Positions 9,485 through 22,158 of a stretch of DNA of 64,000 bases are shown one piece after another (the first letter of the stretch is position 1; every line of letters begins with the position of its first letter). Location of the stretch: the NCBI GenBank assembly GCA_946811695.1, contig OX328124.1, positions 89,195,972-89,259,971 of the forward strand, read 5' to 3'. This stretch comes from Gonocerus acuteangulatus (Eukaryota > Arthropoda > Insecta > Hemiptera > Coreidae). The notes under the pieces are model-generated. The model had not been told where the DNA came from and did no database searches. It saw nothing but the letters and a program-made list of their open reading frames with translations. Position numbers and translations under genes: made by a program.

Positions 9485-10692
9485 AAAAGTCCGACTCGCA
9501 GGAACTGCGTCATCTTAGCGCGGTTACGTACATCTCGAGGAAATGGAATAGATTAGCATCACAAATCACAGGAAACTGACAGTAGCCAACTTACACAGAT
9601 CCGGATAATTCTCAATCCTCATTATTGAGGAAAGGCTTATGTACTGAAAACGTTCTTACTCTTTGACTACTGCTGCGAAGGCTCTATTCCAAACAACCAA
9701 AAATTTGTTGTCATTTTAAGTATCTTGTTTTACTACCAAATTCGTTTTACTGTTATAATCAACTGTAAATATGTGCTTCATGGCGAATAAAATTCCATTC
9801 TGTCGTGGGTTAAATCTTTCTATAAAATAAGAAATAACGATAACTTCAGTTGGAGGCTATGAGGAAGGTTATATAGATAGGAGAATTCAAAACAAACTAT
9901 GCATACGCCATCATGATTAGCCACAGCCATCTTGATTACCACAGCCACTCCAAACTTATTACCAATACCTTTCACCGTTTCTTAGCATATTTTACTACAA
10001 TACTAATTTTACTGATAAATGCAATTTAAAACAAAAAACAACCAATTAAAAAGTGAGATAAACAAAGAGAAAAACCCTTTCATAACAACAAAACAAACAC
10101 TTTTTAAGTTTTAAGCGCTTATATCTCTGATTGACGTTGTCCCATCGAATATTGCTTCAGATCCTTTTTTGTAGAGAATTTAGTAAGCATTCGAATGGCT
10201 ACTTTTACCACGATTTCCCAACCATTATCGAGATATTTACGAAAAATGTATGATGATCCGAAAACTTTTCATGTCTATTAATAAAATATTTTTTTTGCAT
10301 ACTTCCTTAACTCCAAATATAACCAAAATTTCAACATCTTAGTTGGGATTAATTTCCAAGATGTAGAAAATTCTAAGTACCCACAATAAAATAATGACCT
10401 ACAAAAATATTGACTCCACTTTTCTCAGAAACGGTTACAGATATCGCCCTAAAAATTTTTTCATTCGTTTTTCTATGTTAAGAAACTTATAAAACAAGTA
10501 GCTTCAAGCATATTAACTCAAAAACGTAAGCGTTACGATTTTTTTTGCACGAATTTCGCCCCAAACACTATCTTACAGTGGGCGGATTCTGCTGGGTAAC
10601 GAACTTGACCTTCCAAATTAGACGACAGATTTTTGTACCAAATTACATCAAAATCGGACCATTTTTGAGCTTGCTAGAGAGCGAACAGAGAA

Positions 10693-10767
<75 letters not shown>

Positions 10768-10895
10768 AATTTGAACCACCTATATTTTCGTGATCTATGG
10801 GGTCTGAAACGAGAAAGTTTCTAGTCAGCACTTCCAGATTGCGTCGTGAGGTCAACCTCATAAGCGGGTTAGTCATAGGGAGTAACCGCGCTAAA
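9485..10895 (-). mobile_element. Helentron-like element H2, complete
   Basis: Read from the minus strand it starts TAGCGCGGTTAC, has (TA)n at about 10696-10755 and ends AACCGCGCTAAGATGACGC, the hairpin AGTTCC/GGACT and TTTT. About 1.4 kb, uninterrupted. It belongs to the same subfamily as H7 and H10. The stretch at about 10084-10100 (AACAACAAAACAAACACTT) is the empty site matching the SINE insertion point in H10. No protein is encoded. Confidence 0.75.
10696..10768. repeat. (TA)n(CA)n microsatellite inside H2
   Basis: A TA run of about 60 bases followed by ACACACAC, at the family's fixed microsatellite slot. Confidence 0.93.
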
Positions 10896-12060
10896 AAGCT
10901 ATTCGATCCAATTACCCCGAAATGAAGCATGGTTTCAATTATATTATAATAATTAAAAGAAATAAATAAAACAATAGCAATAAGCTGAATCTTTTAATTT
11001 TGAACGGAGGTTTATTCCGGAGCGAAATTATAAAATAGCCTAACTTTATCATTATTTCAACCAAACTCAGTAGATATGGCCAACCAATAAGGAAAATTTG
11101 TTGCAAAAAAATCGAATTACATCTATGGAGTAGACTAAATCAGATAACATCCTAAATAATAAGTTTCCAAGAGGGATGATACCGCCACCTTGGGGGAAAG
11201 GTGGAGTTTTTCTTGGAAGCGGTGTCGGGTCCAACAGCAAATGGGGCCGTTATGGAAGTGAAGGGGGTGGTCACGGCATACCTGCCAAATTAGAAATTTA
11301 ATATAACAAAATACTTGGGCGTGTTCGCATTTTTTTTTTCATGTCCCGGTAGTCTATAAATGGTTAGGAATATAGGTCCTAAACAATATAACTAACGGGC
11401 CGACTCGCCCCGCCACTATCTGGTGGGATTAGTATGGAATCTTTTAATATCTTCATGAATTTGTTCAAGAATCGGGTTCAGTTCTTAAATTGACGTCATA
11501 AGCAGGATTTCCTCGCAGTATAGAATCAACAAAAAATATCCAAAACTATTTGAGCTTCCTTTTGACGATGAACTCTGAATGTAGCTCGTTAATGTCCAGC
11601 TCTTCTCGACATAAAATGCTGCCGATAGAAAATCGAATGTAAAATCACAAGCGATTAATTACCTACAGTTTCACAACTCCCTTAGTGATCTCTTCATTAA
11701 CTGCTTATGCAACAGTCATCATTTCGTTATTTTACTTCTCTACTGATTTGTAAATGTTCATATTCTTTTTTTACTTTAATTATGTTATATAATAAGCAAT
11801 GAAAGGTTATAGTGAAAAAAAAATTGATTTCAATTGAAAAAAATCCTTCCTCTTAAGGGCTATAGAACTAAGCAGATTCCACATTTAATAAGGTCGTTTA
11901 CGCCGCATTCCTAAAAAATCATGCATAAAGTAACCTAATCGATAAACAAATAAGCGTAATTAAATTTAATCTTTTATGTTTGTAATGAAAAGGAGACTCA
12001 ATAATTGTTGTTTTCATTAATATTGTTCTGGAGTAAACTCCAACTTCTTATGGTTCGATT
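10896..12060. other. No gene seen
   Basis: Anonymous sequence. A locally G-rich patch near 11190-11280 has no open frame of note. Confidence 0.4.
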
Positions 12061-12182
12061 TTTCTTTTTCAGATATGAGAATGTTATATCGCTGGGGGCC
12101 TCCAAATTTCATAAGTCATGTGAACGAAAGTTTATCAAGGCGAGAAATCAAATTCTTAATTGTCGGAATATTATATATATAT
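12061..12182 (+). other. Possible exon remnant after a splice-acceptor-like tract
   Basis: TTTTTCTTTTTCAG at about 12059-12072 is a good 3' splice-site sequence. It is followed by an open frame reading YENVISLGASKFHKSCERKF, which looks like real protein composition. I cannot name a family and no matching donor or neighbouring exon was found. It could be part of a decayed DNA transposon. Confidence 0.25.
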
Positions 12183-12250
12183 ATCCCTAGTGTACCGTAT
12201 GAGCAAGAATCAGATACCTCTACAGCATCTGTCCCTCTGACCAAATATGA
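12183..12250 (+). mobile_element. SINE family 2, 3' fragment
   Basis: CCCTAGTGTACCGTATGAGC then AATCAGATACCTCTACAGCA match the tail of the SINE at 35594-35940. The head is missing. Confidence 0.6.
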
Positions 12251-14302
12251 GACTGAATATGGCATTGGATATAGACATCTCTGATATATTTTCTGATTTA
12301 ACTGAAATTACGATTGAAAAAAAAAAGATCTCATGACTAGATAACGAATAAAGGAAAAAATATTTCAGTCGACTCGTTGATATCGGATACATACAGATGG
12401 TGAGAGCCTCTGTGAAGGGATTCGGCCATGCAACCGGGAGTGGAAATTGGTGTAGCTGGATTGGGCGAAGGATCGAAAGGAATTTCGAGATTGTGTTTGA
12501 TTGGAGCGGCTTCATGGTGAAGGATTTTGGGCTGAAGAGATTGATTGAATCGGTGATTATTGTACGGTTTGGCACCAGACAATTCCCGATGAATTGTTAT
12601 TGGTGTACAGAAGTATTTTACAAGTGAGAGTTTAAGGCGGACAAGGTATTTCGTTACACCAGTAGGGTTCCAGGTTACCTGTTAAGGATGTGGCCTAGAT
12701 GTCTAGTTTGAGAATTATCAGGGATTTTTCTTCGATATAATTAGACCGTAGAAGAGAAAGCCAAGTATAATTGTTACTAGGCTCGATGTTCTCGAATTTA
12801 CATTTAATTTTCATTTAGTAAGCCATAGTTCTATTAGTTAAACTATGAATATTAGAGTAGAACAGGGTAAGGATTAGTTTCGTATTAGTACAAATGGCAG
12901 AATAATGCTAAAACAAATGACCAAGTTAGTTTACCAGCTGAATCCACACAGTGGTGTAATACGCCCGATTTTGGGGAAGAAAGCTGTTGGTGCTTGAATC
13001 TTTCGGATTTCGGTGTCATTTTTCAAGTATCGTTTTGTCCTCTGTTGAGTCGAATGAGACCACTACCAATTAGATAGAATAATTATTTCGGAAGATTAAC
13101 GGGTTTTATATTAAGAAAAACCTGAAAACAGCAAGTATTAAATTTAAAAAAGTCATATTTTACTCAATAAGCGGAGAGATGGATAGTTAAAAATGTACTT
13201 TTGATTTCTCAATCGAAATTAACAACTAATGTAATACTGTTAACTATTCTCGACGTATTCATCAATCTTAAAATTTGCGCGTACAACAAATAAATTTAAC
13301 AGTTCCACTCGAGATAGTAGGTTGATCACAATGTTAATTTTCAGTTACTTGCTAGCACAAAATGATTAACAACTCTTTGCAGAAAATAATAAGTCGTTTT
13401 TCGTAAAATAATCCCTTCGGTAATTGATAATTTTCTTATATTAGGCTGTGCACACATATGGCCGAGTACGGGGATGAAATGTATAGGACAGCAACTTCAA
13501 AACATGCACTTTGAAAACTAAGAGGAGAGGGTAGCGAGGTACCTCTTTTTTTGTACACCAAATATACTTAAGATAAATGAGCTAAGATGATATAATTCCT
13601 GAGAGTTAACATTTAATAATTTTACATAATCAATATTGTGTATATTGAGTTGTGCAACTCAGGAGAGGACCAAACTAATTTCTATCGGATTGAAACGGAG
13701 TTGTGCCGTTTGTAATTTGAGCGGGCAATTTGGCCACCACTTGTCTCAATAATTCCAAGTACCTTGAGGTATTTCAATTGAATGAAGTTGAGGGATCTAA
13801 GCTGAAGCCGAGAGGTAGTAAGCCGAAGCTGCACCTCAACCTAAAGACCACAATAATCCTTTTGTTCTACAACTTGGTCTAAATCCCCTTTCTCGAAAGT
13901 TACAGTCCGTACTGGAGTAATCCTCGAGGTCTGTCCTTCTTATCCTAGCTTGACAATCCCTGAACTGTCTCCCCTTTGTCTCTCGACTGAAAATTTCAAC
14001 TTAGTTCTGTCATTAGTTTCAACTTGGAGAGGATGTATAGTTTCCAATTTCTTTTAAGCCTTTTTACCTTATAATCCTAACTTATACTTTATTTATAATA
14101 AATGCCTTTCGAAATTTCTAAGAGAGGGGAAAAACTGGTAATTCAGTATATTCGAACTTCATTACCCATATGAAATATCAAATTGTTCAAGTCCGCTTAT
14201 GCTTAATCCCTTCATTGTTTTATTCATATGTATGTCCGTGAAATTCAGAGACATTAGGAGTTAATCATAAGGTCCCTAATCGCACTTCTGAAATGAAGCA
14301 GT
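12251..14302. other. No gene identified
   Basis: Open frames on both strands at 12337-12627 have plausible composition but cannot both be real, and I recognise neither. The segment 12665-12725 (AAGGATGTGGCCTAGATGTC) resembles 44355-44425, so it is a dispersed repeat. The rest is anonymous. Confidence 0.35.
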
Positions 14303-14790
14303 TATAGTCTTAATACTCAAAACTGGTAAAGGCAAGAATTCTTCATCTGATTATTGGCCAATCTCATTAACAAGCACAGTATGTGAGGTTGCAGAAAAAA
14401 TAATTATTAAGAGATTGCTGTGGTCCCTAGAAAGCGGGAACTACTTATCCCCTCAACAATGTGGTTATCGAACAGAATATTCCACTATGCACCGTTTTGC
14501 TACAATAGGAACCGTAGTTAATTCTTTTCTCGAAAATAAGTCTGTTCTGGCTGTATCCCTAGATCTAGAAAAGGCATATGATACACTATGAAGATGAGGT
14601 TTTTAGGAACATATTAGGTTTTTGGACAGTTACCTTACTCAGCGAACATTATCAGAAGACAGGCAGAACTTTATCTGATACGTTCCACAAGAAAACGGAG
14701 TGCCTCAGGGAGGTCTACTTAGCACAACGTTTTTCAACATTGCTATGAATTCTATTATTATATCTATCCCCATAGAAGTATCTTACTTTA
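14303..14790 (+). pseudogene. Decayed LINE reverse transcriptase
   Basis: The frame 14305-14590 reads VLILKTGKGKNSSSDYWPIS, then SPQQCGYRTEYSTMHRF, and AVSLDLEKAYDTL before a TGA. These match RT fingers and motif A of the LINE at 31-35 kb (SLDLEKAYDTVW). Past the stop, frameshifted pieces QENGVPQGG and LSTTFFNIAMNSI match motif B and what follows. The FADD box is lost. It is an internal fragment of a related element with no open endonuclease or RNase H nearby. Confidence 0.8.
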
Positions 14791-15349
14791 AATAATGGGT
14801 GAATCATCTCAGTTATGGCGCTGAAACATTAAATAGAAAGATTTAAAGCAATCGTATCTACTGTTATACTGTCACAAATGTTAAATGATGTTGATGCTAT
14901 AAAAAAAAATTGCTGAGTGTATAAAAACTATGGGACCAATTTTTTTATCTTCTGCACTACAGGCGGTTTTGTTTCTCGAACATGGAAACAATAAACACTT
15001 ACATAGTCCTGGGGGATGATGTTTATAGGGTGGTTTCTGGCGGCTCCTTCCGGATTTAGACCCTTTTTTATGGCCATGAACATAAGGTCAGCTTGCTATC
15101 CACTAAAATATTGCCCGTTTTATTGCTGCAACGTCGTAAAAATTAACGATCTTCTCATCGCCGGCTTACTTAGAATCGACTCGTGTGCCCTTGAACAAAT
15201 CGCTTTATTGGCACATTCCGAAATAGTGCTTAGTATCTATTGGAGTTGCACTTAAGAAAGAATTTATAACAAAATCAAAACTGAAAAGAAAAATAATTTT
15301 ATCCACATATTCACTGTTTTGCTTGTTTTTTTTTTTAGTCTTTAGTTAG

Positions 15350-15393
<44 letters not shown>

Positions 15394-15489
15394 TAGAGGT
15401 TTTCCTAAAATACTCAACTCAAAGAATTTTGAACTGTTATGAGGGATTTTTGTTTGTTCATGCGTTAATAATGGAGTTTTCTCATATAA
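14791..15489. other. No gene identified; (TA)n at 15354-15391
   Basis: A 79-codon open frame at 15016-15255 (+) has no recognised family. A TA array of about 38 bases lies at 15354-15391. Otherwise anonymous. Confidence 0.35.
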
Positions 15490-15985
15490 CGATGTGGTTT
15501 ATTTTCGAGCAATTTGCCCTTAATCCACATTGGAATTTAGAGAAGCCTCCTGATCCAATATACCATAGTAGTTTGAAATAGTTTCTCACACAACTTGTAA
15601 GTGTAACCGGTCTGTAGCTGAAGTGTCGGATTTTGTCTTGTTTGATTTCAGTACAGGTATTATTGTGCCCTGTCTCCAGGAGTCAGGGTAATTTTCTGTT
15701 TCGTAGATATTGAAAATTTGTAATAGTTTAAAGTCTAAATTAAATGCTTGAGCATGTTATTCGTGATTTTATGAGGTCTTGGGGGCGTTATCTTAGTGTT
15801 CGTTAAGAGCATTCATGTTCGTCATAAGAAAAAGGTTCATCCAGGGATATAGTAAGGGAGGAACTGATAAGAATGTCATGTCAACATAGTTATGTTCAGG
15901 TAACTGTCTGTCAGGAGGTTTTGTGTTATTACTAAAAATTGAGCAAATTGGTCACATAGTTTAGTGCCAGTAACAATCAAATCTT
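15490..15985 (-). pseudogene. Decayed non-LTR reverse transcriptase, other lineage
   Basis: On the minus strand, pieces read in order: IVTGTKLCDQFAQFLV, then YPDSWRQGTIIPVLKSNKTK (RT motif 1, cf. W...IIPI-KPGK), then a RLH/RPI-like turn, then GGFSKFQCGLRANCSK (cf. FQCGFR...ST). Several stops and frameshifts occur. The residues differ clearly from the LINEs at 31 and 61 kb, so this is another element lineage. Confidence 0.65.
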
Positions 15986-16559
15986 GTATTTTGCTAAGAT
16001 ATGTTTTTGAAAAATTGCCTTAAGCGGAAGGCACCCATTCGAAATCATAATACATTTCTAGCAAAAATATGTCCTAAGCCGAACCACCACAGCCGTAGAA
16101 GGAAGAGTATCAATCTTCGGTAGTGTCCCATTAAAAGGTAAGCTTTCCAAATCACAAAGGCTTATGTCAAAATCACTAAATTGACGCGGTTTCGGTAAAT
16201 CGAATTTTACATTATAATAATATAGCGAAATACGTTTCAAATATGACTTCTTAAAAAATAATTTGTGTTTGAAAGGTCATGATTGTTAACCAGCAGTATA
16301 AATTGGCGTAAAACCATGTAGTTTTTGCGCTACCAATAAGATCCTTGTGAAGGACTTTACAAAATGTGTTATGCAAATGAAAATAAATGAAGTGTATTCA
16401 AGAATCGCATTGTTCAAATACAATTCTTAAGTGGAAATATCTTGAATTGCAGTTCGGGATTTTTGCTTGCAATTTTTAAAATAATGGCTTAGGTACGTAT
16501 GAAGAAAATGTCAGAAAGACAGAAAATTATTTATAGATAGGCCAAATATAGTCGCTGCC
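15986..16559. other. No gene seen
   Basis: Anonymous AT-rich sequence. A 60-codon minus-strand open frame at 16058-16240 has no recognisable content. Confidence 0.35.
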
Positions 16560-16859
16560 AGGGTTAATTTCATTAGGGGGATAAAAATGGCGTACTGTTT
16601 ATTTAGATGAAACATACTATATTCAATCTAGGCGCACGGTAGTGCGCCAGGCCAAGTTCCGGCCTAAGCATACTGTGTGTATATTACAGGAGGTCTTAGA
16701 GCTGATTTTTACCATCTCATAACTTTCAACCAGGTAAAGATAAAGTTATGACATTTTACACAGGTATTATACAACTAGATGTGAGTAAAACTGGAAATTT
16801 TCATAATTCTACATCGAAAAGTTTTTGAGATATAAGCGATCGAAAATCGGGATTTATAG

Positions 16860-17955
16860 GACTCACTTACTCACTCATTCACTCACTCACTGACTCATCA
16901 AAATTATTAGGCACTTCCAAAGATGCTAGAGACTTGAAATTTTGCATGATGATAGATATTAAGGTGTTATTAAAGGAAAAAATCGAAAAATCCCGAAAAG
17001 TTCTGTTTGACTCCGCATCCGGGGCGGGGGCGTGCCAGTTTTGTACTTCCTTCGGAAACCCGTCTTTCGGTCAGAAACCCATGATGTGGGGTATCAAATG
17101 AATCGTCTCGGTATGAAGAACCTATATTTGATTTTTTAAGAAACAATTAGACGCATATAGGCTCGGTCAAAATCTTATACCAGCTTTCTTTCTGTATGTT
17201 TGTTCCTTATACAAATCCGTACCGTTTGACCGATTTTGACCAAACTTGGGACACAGATGGGTTTTGATACGGGGAGAATCATAGGCTAGGTTAAATTGTC
17301 TATCAGCTGTCTGTCTGTTTGTTCCTTTTACAAATACACACCGTTTGGCCGATCTTGACAAAATTAGACACACATGTCTGTTTTGATCCGGTGAGTGTCA
17401 TAGGCTAGTTGAAAATCGTCTATCAGCTGTTTACCTAACTGTTTATTCCTTATACAAATCCACACGATTTGACCGATTTTGACCAAACATGGTACATAGG
17501 TAGGTCTTTATCCGGGTAGTGTCATAGGCTAGGTCAAAATCGTCTATCAACTGTCTGTCTGCATGTTTGCTCCTTACATAAATTCACTTCGTTTGACCGA
17601 TTTTGACCGAACTTGGCATACAGGTATGCCTTGGTCCGGGGAATGCACTAGGCTAGGTAAAAAAGGTCTTTCAGCTGTCTGTCTGCATGTTTGTTCCTTA
17701 TACAAATTCACACCGTTTGACCTATTTTGACCAAATTTAGCACGCAGGTAGGTCTTGATACGGGAGTTTCATATTACCTGTGTACTTTTTGTTCCATCGG
17801 AAAGCCATCATTCCTTCTGAAACCCATCAAATGAATCGTCTTGGTAAGGAGAACCTATATTTGATGTTTTAAGAAACATTTCGACGTATCTTAACAACAA
17901 CAGTTGTGACTTCTTTCTTAAATGTAGTAAATAAAGTCGTAGGGGTTCACTGCAT
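16860..17955. repeat. Repeat element with a 124-bp tandem array
   Basis: It starts with a CACTCACTCA-type simple repeat (16862-16900). From about 17160 to 17770 there are five diverged units keyed on GACCGATTTTGACC, starting at 17228, 17347, 17471, 17595 and 17719 (spacings 119, 124, 124, 124). Each unit also has GTCTGTCTGCATGTTTG and a TCATAGGCTAGGT-like stretch. GAATCGTCT...AACCTATATTTGAT flanks the array on both sides (about 17100 and 17834), suggesting it was expanded inside a defined element. No coding is recognised. Confidence 0.7.
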
Positions 17956-18786
17956 AATATACTTGACAGCAGAAACGAAGTTTTTCACTGTTATTAGTAA
18001 GTAACTATGAGGTCTTCCATGTAATGAACTTGGACATTTCTTTCTTGTATCATCTTTTGTATTGGCAAATATTTTTGGTTGAAAAGATGGTGCACTTAAA
18101 ACACTAACTCATACTAATTTTTTGGAGTGTAGGGTGGTAAGGCGTTTTGGGGGGTTTTAGGTGGGGATATTTTTGGGGAAGGGAGTGTTTCTTTGTGGGG
18201 GGAGGAACTTGGCCTCTATTTCACATTTATGTTTTTTTTTTTTTGGGGATCATCTTATTCTGTTTCATCTTGTTGGCAGAGTAAAACAGAAAGAGGTACG
18301 TTGAATTAAATAGGATAATAATCGTCCATGCTTTAGGTGTAGGGGATTCATTCACATCAGAATTTTATCATCAGAAGATCAGAAGATTATCACATAACCA
18401 TGTTTTTTTTCTAATTTTAGTAAATGGTTAATAGAAATTTTAATCCCCAATCCCCTACCCAATTCTAGTAGTAGTTATGAATACTGCGAAATGTCATTGT
18501 TTCTAAAAGTTATTTTATTTGAATAATGTAATATTATTCCTGCCTTGCCCATAATACCCAGTAGAGGCAAGAACTACATCGAAGGTACTCTAAATACATT
18601 TTCTGAACGCCTATCAAATCCTACATTTAATAATAAAAAAATCGATTACTCTCAGTCCAATATAACTTTCGGCATACAATCCTGACTAAAAAGAAAACCT
18701 TCTAACTCGGTTAAAATTCAATTTATACATTCAAAAATAATAAACGCTCCATTCTTCGACGCTGCATTATGATTTAAATATCCCAT
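17956..18786. other. No gene; G-rich tract
   Basis: Anonymous apart from a G-rich stretch at 18149-18202 with four runs of four to six G on the plus strand, able in principle to form a G-quadruplex. Confidence 0.45.
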
Positions 18787-19065
18787 TTATCTAACCTTTT
18801 GCCGAAATTCTTTATCAGAAAGTTCCCACCAAATTACATGGCCATCCTGATTCTTTATAATACTCACTATCCTCATATCGCATCCCAAATAAGTATGATC
18901 ACAGACATCAACGTAAGTTACAATAGCTGACCTCCTTCGTCCAGCTTGAAGCACACGCTCAAAAATCTTCTGAAAAAGAATCAAAGCCCATGTATCTAAC
19001 CTCTCGCCAAAACTCTCTATCAGAAAGTTGACTCCAAATTACATGGCCATCCTAATTGTGTGTAA
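18787..19065 (-). pseudogene. Unidentified coding-like segment, tandemly doubled
   Basis: The minus-strand frame ends QDGHVIWWELSDKEFRQKVR at a stop near 18787. About 205 bp away (18998-19065) a diverged copy reads DGHVIWSQLSDREFWREVRYM. The repeat keeps protein sense with conservative changes, so it was probably coding when duplicated. I do not recognise the family. A transposon-encoded protein or a duplicated exon of a dead gene are both possible. Confidence 0.35.
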
Positions 19066-19594
19066 AGCATCTGGGAAATACCTCTTCAAGAATACTTAAG
19101 GCAAATCAGAAATATGACAATTTTTTATTATGTTACAATATTTTTTTTACATTGCAATACATATTAAAATGAAATACCAACATTCCTGAAATGCATCTGA
19201 AGTTACACTCGATTTTATGTGTTTTTTTTTTTTAATTGTTGGCTATATTAATAATACTTTTGTAAATGCAAGAGAATTCGTAAGAAGTAGAGGCTTAAGC
19301 TGCTGATTAAAATGACAAATGTCGGCAATTGTTGGAAGAGTTGTTGGAAAAGAAAGAAAACTCCTGTCTCTCTCCTATCTCCGCTCTAAAGAAATAGGTT
19401 TTACAAAAGATCCGTTAAATCTGTCTTGTCAAGCCCTTAAAAAGCTTTGGAGGAAAACTTATTTAAGTTGAGAAAACACAGAAGCCCTCCCGCCAACCAC
19501 CGCCCACCGACTTCTCGCCATTAACCGTATTCCACACAAACAGAACCCATCAATCCTTTCTGTTTGTCTAAAGCCGATTCTAAAAATAAAATTA

Positions 19595-19631
<37 letters not shown>

Positions 19632-19735
19632 GTATTTCTCCAAACCAATAGCAATCACCGATAATTTATTGGACGTCAAGGAAAATCCTTTGAATTTATT
19701 TTCAGTGACCTATTCGTTCCATGATTGTACCTCTT
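19066..19735. other. No gene; poly(A) run
   Basis: Anonymous sequence with an A run of about 34 bases at 19596-19629. Confidence 0.4.
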
Positions 19736-19739
19736 CAAT

Positions 19740-19803
19740 GTTGGGCACACCTATTGGGGAGTCCTCATAAATACTCAAACGAAGTTATATATATATGTAT
19801 GTA

Positions 19804-19868
<65 letters not shown>

Positions 19869-19931
19869 TTATATATATACATAAATATAACTTCGTTTGA
19901 TTATTTATGAGGACTCACCAATAGGTCCCAA
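19740..19931. repeat. Palindrome with (TA)n core, first of a pair
   Basis: The arms are TTGGGCACACCTATTGGGGA...ACGAAGTTATA (about 19740-19790) and TATAACTTCGTTTGA...ACCAATAGGTCCCAA (about 19882-19931), each about 50 bp. A (TA)n core of roughly 60 bases separates them. It can form a cruciform or hairpin. Confidence 0.85.
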
Positions 19932-19978
19932 ACGGTACTACTATATATATATGTTTATCGAATGCCCATATGTATATA

Positions 19979-20041
<63 letters not shown>

Positions 20042-20081
20042 GCATTCGATAAACATCTATATAGTAGTACCGTTTGGCATA
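19926..20081. repeat. Palindrome with (TA)n core, second of a pair
   Basis: The arms CCAAACGGTACTACTATATA...ATCGAATGCCCATA and TATGGGCATTCGATAAAC...AGTAGTACCGTTTGG surround a (TA)n core at about 19971-20038. It overlaps the end of the previous palindrome by a few bases but has unrelated arm sequence. Confidence 0.85.
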
Positions 20082-21654
20082 TTTGTTAAATTGTATAATA
20101 GATATTGGACAAACAAGCCATCTATACGATATAATTTCAAGTTAAACAATACGTCCAAAAATCTATAATTTTAGGCGTTCGATCCCAAGCATTTCCAGAA
20201 CTTAAAGTATCAAGGATTTCTCCCATGCAGATTTTATATTTTGAAATAAAACCGAATTTCACATAGTACAACACATTTCTGTAATCAGAAATGAAATATC
20301 AGAAATCTTAGTAAGAATGAAACCTTCTGATATTTAGAAACCAACGTGTAATATTGTTTTATCACTCCTGTGAAAGGTTCCCACTTTATATATCTTCCAA
20401 CGATGTAAATCGATGCATTAATTACTTCTTTTTAGCACTTTCCTCCGAAGGAAAGTATTTTTTTATAGAAGAGACATTATCATTAAAAAAAAATCAGGAG
20501 AAATATTAGTATTGGTTTAAGAGCACATGTTTGTACCAAAACGGTGCAAAACGGTTGTTATCAATAAAAAACTCAAATTAAATATTTGGCTCCTGATGTT
20601 CCCAAATTTATGATTCACTAAAACTATAGAATCAGCTGGAACCAGAATAATAAAGGACTCTATTCCTACTAAAGATGAAAAAAATGAACCTATAAGAAAA
20701 ATATCAAAAAAATCATATTTTTGCACGAATAAAGAAAAGAAGATAATGATTTTCAGCATGAGCTATTACCTGCATACTTAACGTATGTCCAACCTCATCT
20801 CGTGTCTACTGACGTTCAATGACGTATCATCTTAATAATTTTCGGCCCACACTGGCAGCTCGTATCAACGCCTTCGTTGTATTAAAGTGATCCATCAGAG
20901 CCTGTATCCTGCTGTTCCTCATATATTTATTTTATAACGTATATTACTACTTATTTGTGAGGCATTATTAAATACTTATTGGCAGACTTTTGGATAATCA
21001 TTATAGAAACGTTATTTAAAATATATTTTATAAACAATCACTCTAAGCACTTTTTCAAAAATATTATATTATATTACAAAATTGTTATATTTATATATTG
21101 TCTAGAATGACAGACAATTCGACCAATGACGAATGAAAATGAACTCGCATTGTTTTAAGTGGTATATCATTTTCACTTTTCTCATTATTTTTCTTTCATA
21201 TCTGGATGATCATGACTTTTTACTCGAAGACTTAAATAATTCTTCGATAACTATTGAAGCCGTTCATATTTTAAGACAAGGGAGTGAGAAGATATTATTA
21301 AGAAATAAATCCGCCCTGAAATAAGATAAGATTGTGAAAAAAAACGAAAAAAAAAACAAAAAACAATTTGCTAAAGGGTTTCAAACAAACCAGAAGCACG
21401 TACATTAACACAGGAAATATTTTGATAAAGTAATCAAAGAAAAACAAGTTAGTAAATTTGAGTAAAATCTTATTAAGGAATATTAATATATAATTTATAT
21501 AACAGAAAACGTTTATAATATAACCCATTAATTATTATTTTAAGGAATAAACTAAAAATCTGCTGGTGATAGGAAATGAATTTCAACATGGAACTAGCCG
21601 TCTGGAACTCCGTCTTTTTACGTCCAATTTATACAGAAGGTCCCAATATTTGAT
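20082..21654. other. No gene; possible 5' end of a second Helentron-like family
   Basis: At about 20432-20470, TTTTTAGCACTTTCCTCC followed by GAAGGAAAGT forms a 5' hairpin built like that of the H family. It is complementary to the GAGGAAAGTGCTTAG motif near 26645. The rest is anonymous; a 63-codon frame at 21133-21324 has a hydrophobic start but no recognised family. Confidence 0.35.
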
Positions 21655-22114
21655 TTCCTTATAACGCAATCCGGAAGTGCCGACACAAAAAAATCTTGTT
21701 TCAGATCCCGTAGATTAATCATATAACGGTGGTTTTGGGGGAAAAAAAAATCGTTCGTTTAATTTGAAAGGTCAAGTTAGTTAACCAGCAGAATCAATCA
21801 ACCGGAAGATGGTTTATGGAGCGATATTCACGCGAAAAAATCGTAACGCTTACGTTTTCGAGTTCATATGCTTGCATATACTCATTTTTTAGGTTTCGTA
21901 ACGTAGAAAAACGAATGAAACACTTTTTAAAGCGGAATCTGTAACCGTTTTCGACATTGAGTCACCTGCTTTTCCAAACTAATTTTCAGTTTGGGTATGA
22001 CAAGTTTTGGGATTTTCGTATATTTTCTAAATTATCTCGAAAACGGTTGGGAAATCGTAGAAAATGGAACGTTAACATTTAAAAGCTTACTAGCTTACTA
22101 AATTTCCTACAAAA

Positions 22115-22158
<44 letters not shown>

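Noticed and set aside
12337..12627. Opposed open frames of about 80 codons
   Set aside because: Both strands are open over the same bases, neither has a recognised domain, and no splice or context evidence chooses between them.
17160..17770. CRISPR array
   Set aside because: The units are long diverged tandem repeats with no constant repeat/variable spacer pattern, and the genome is eukaryotic.
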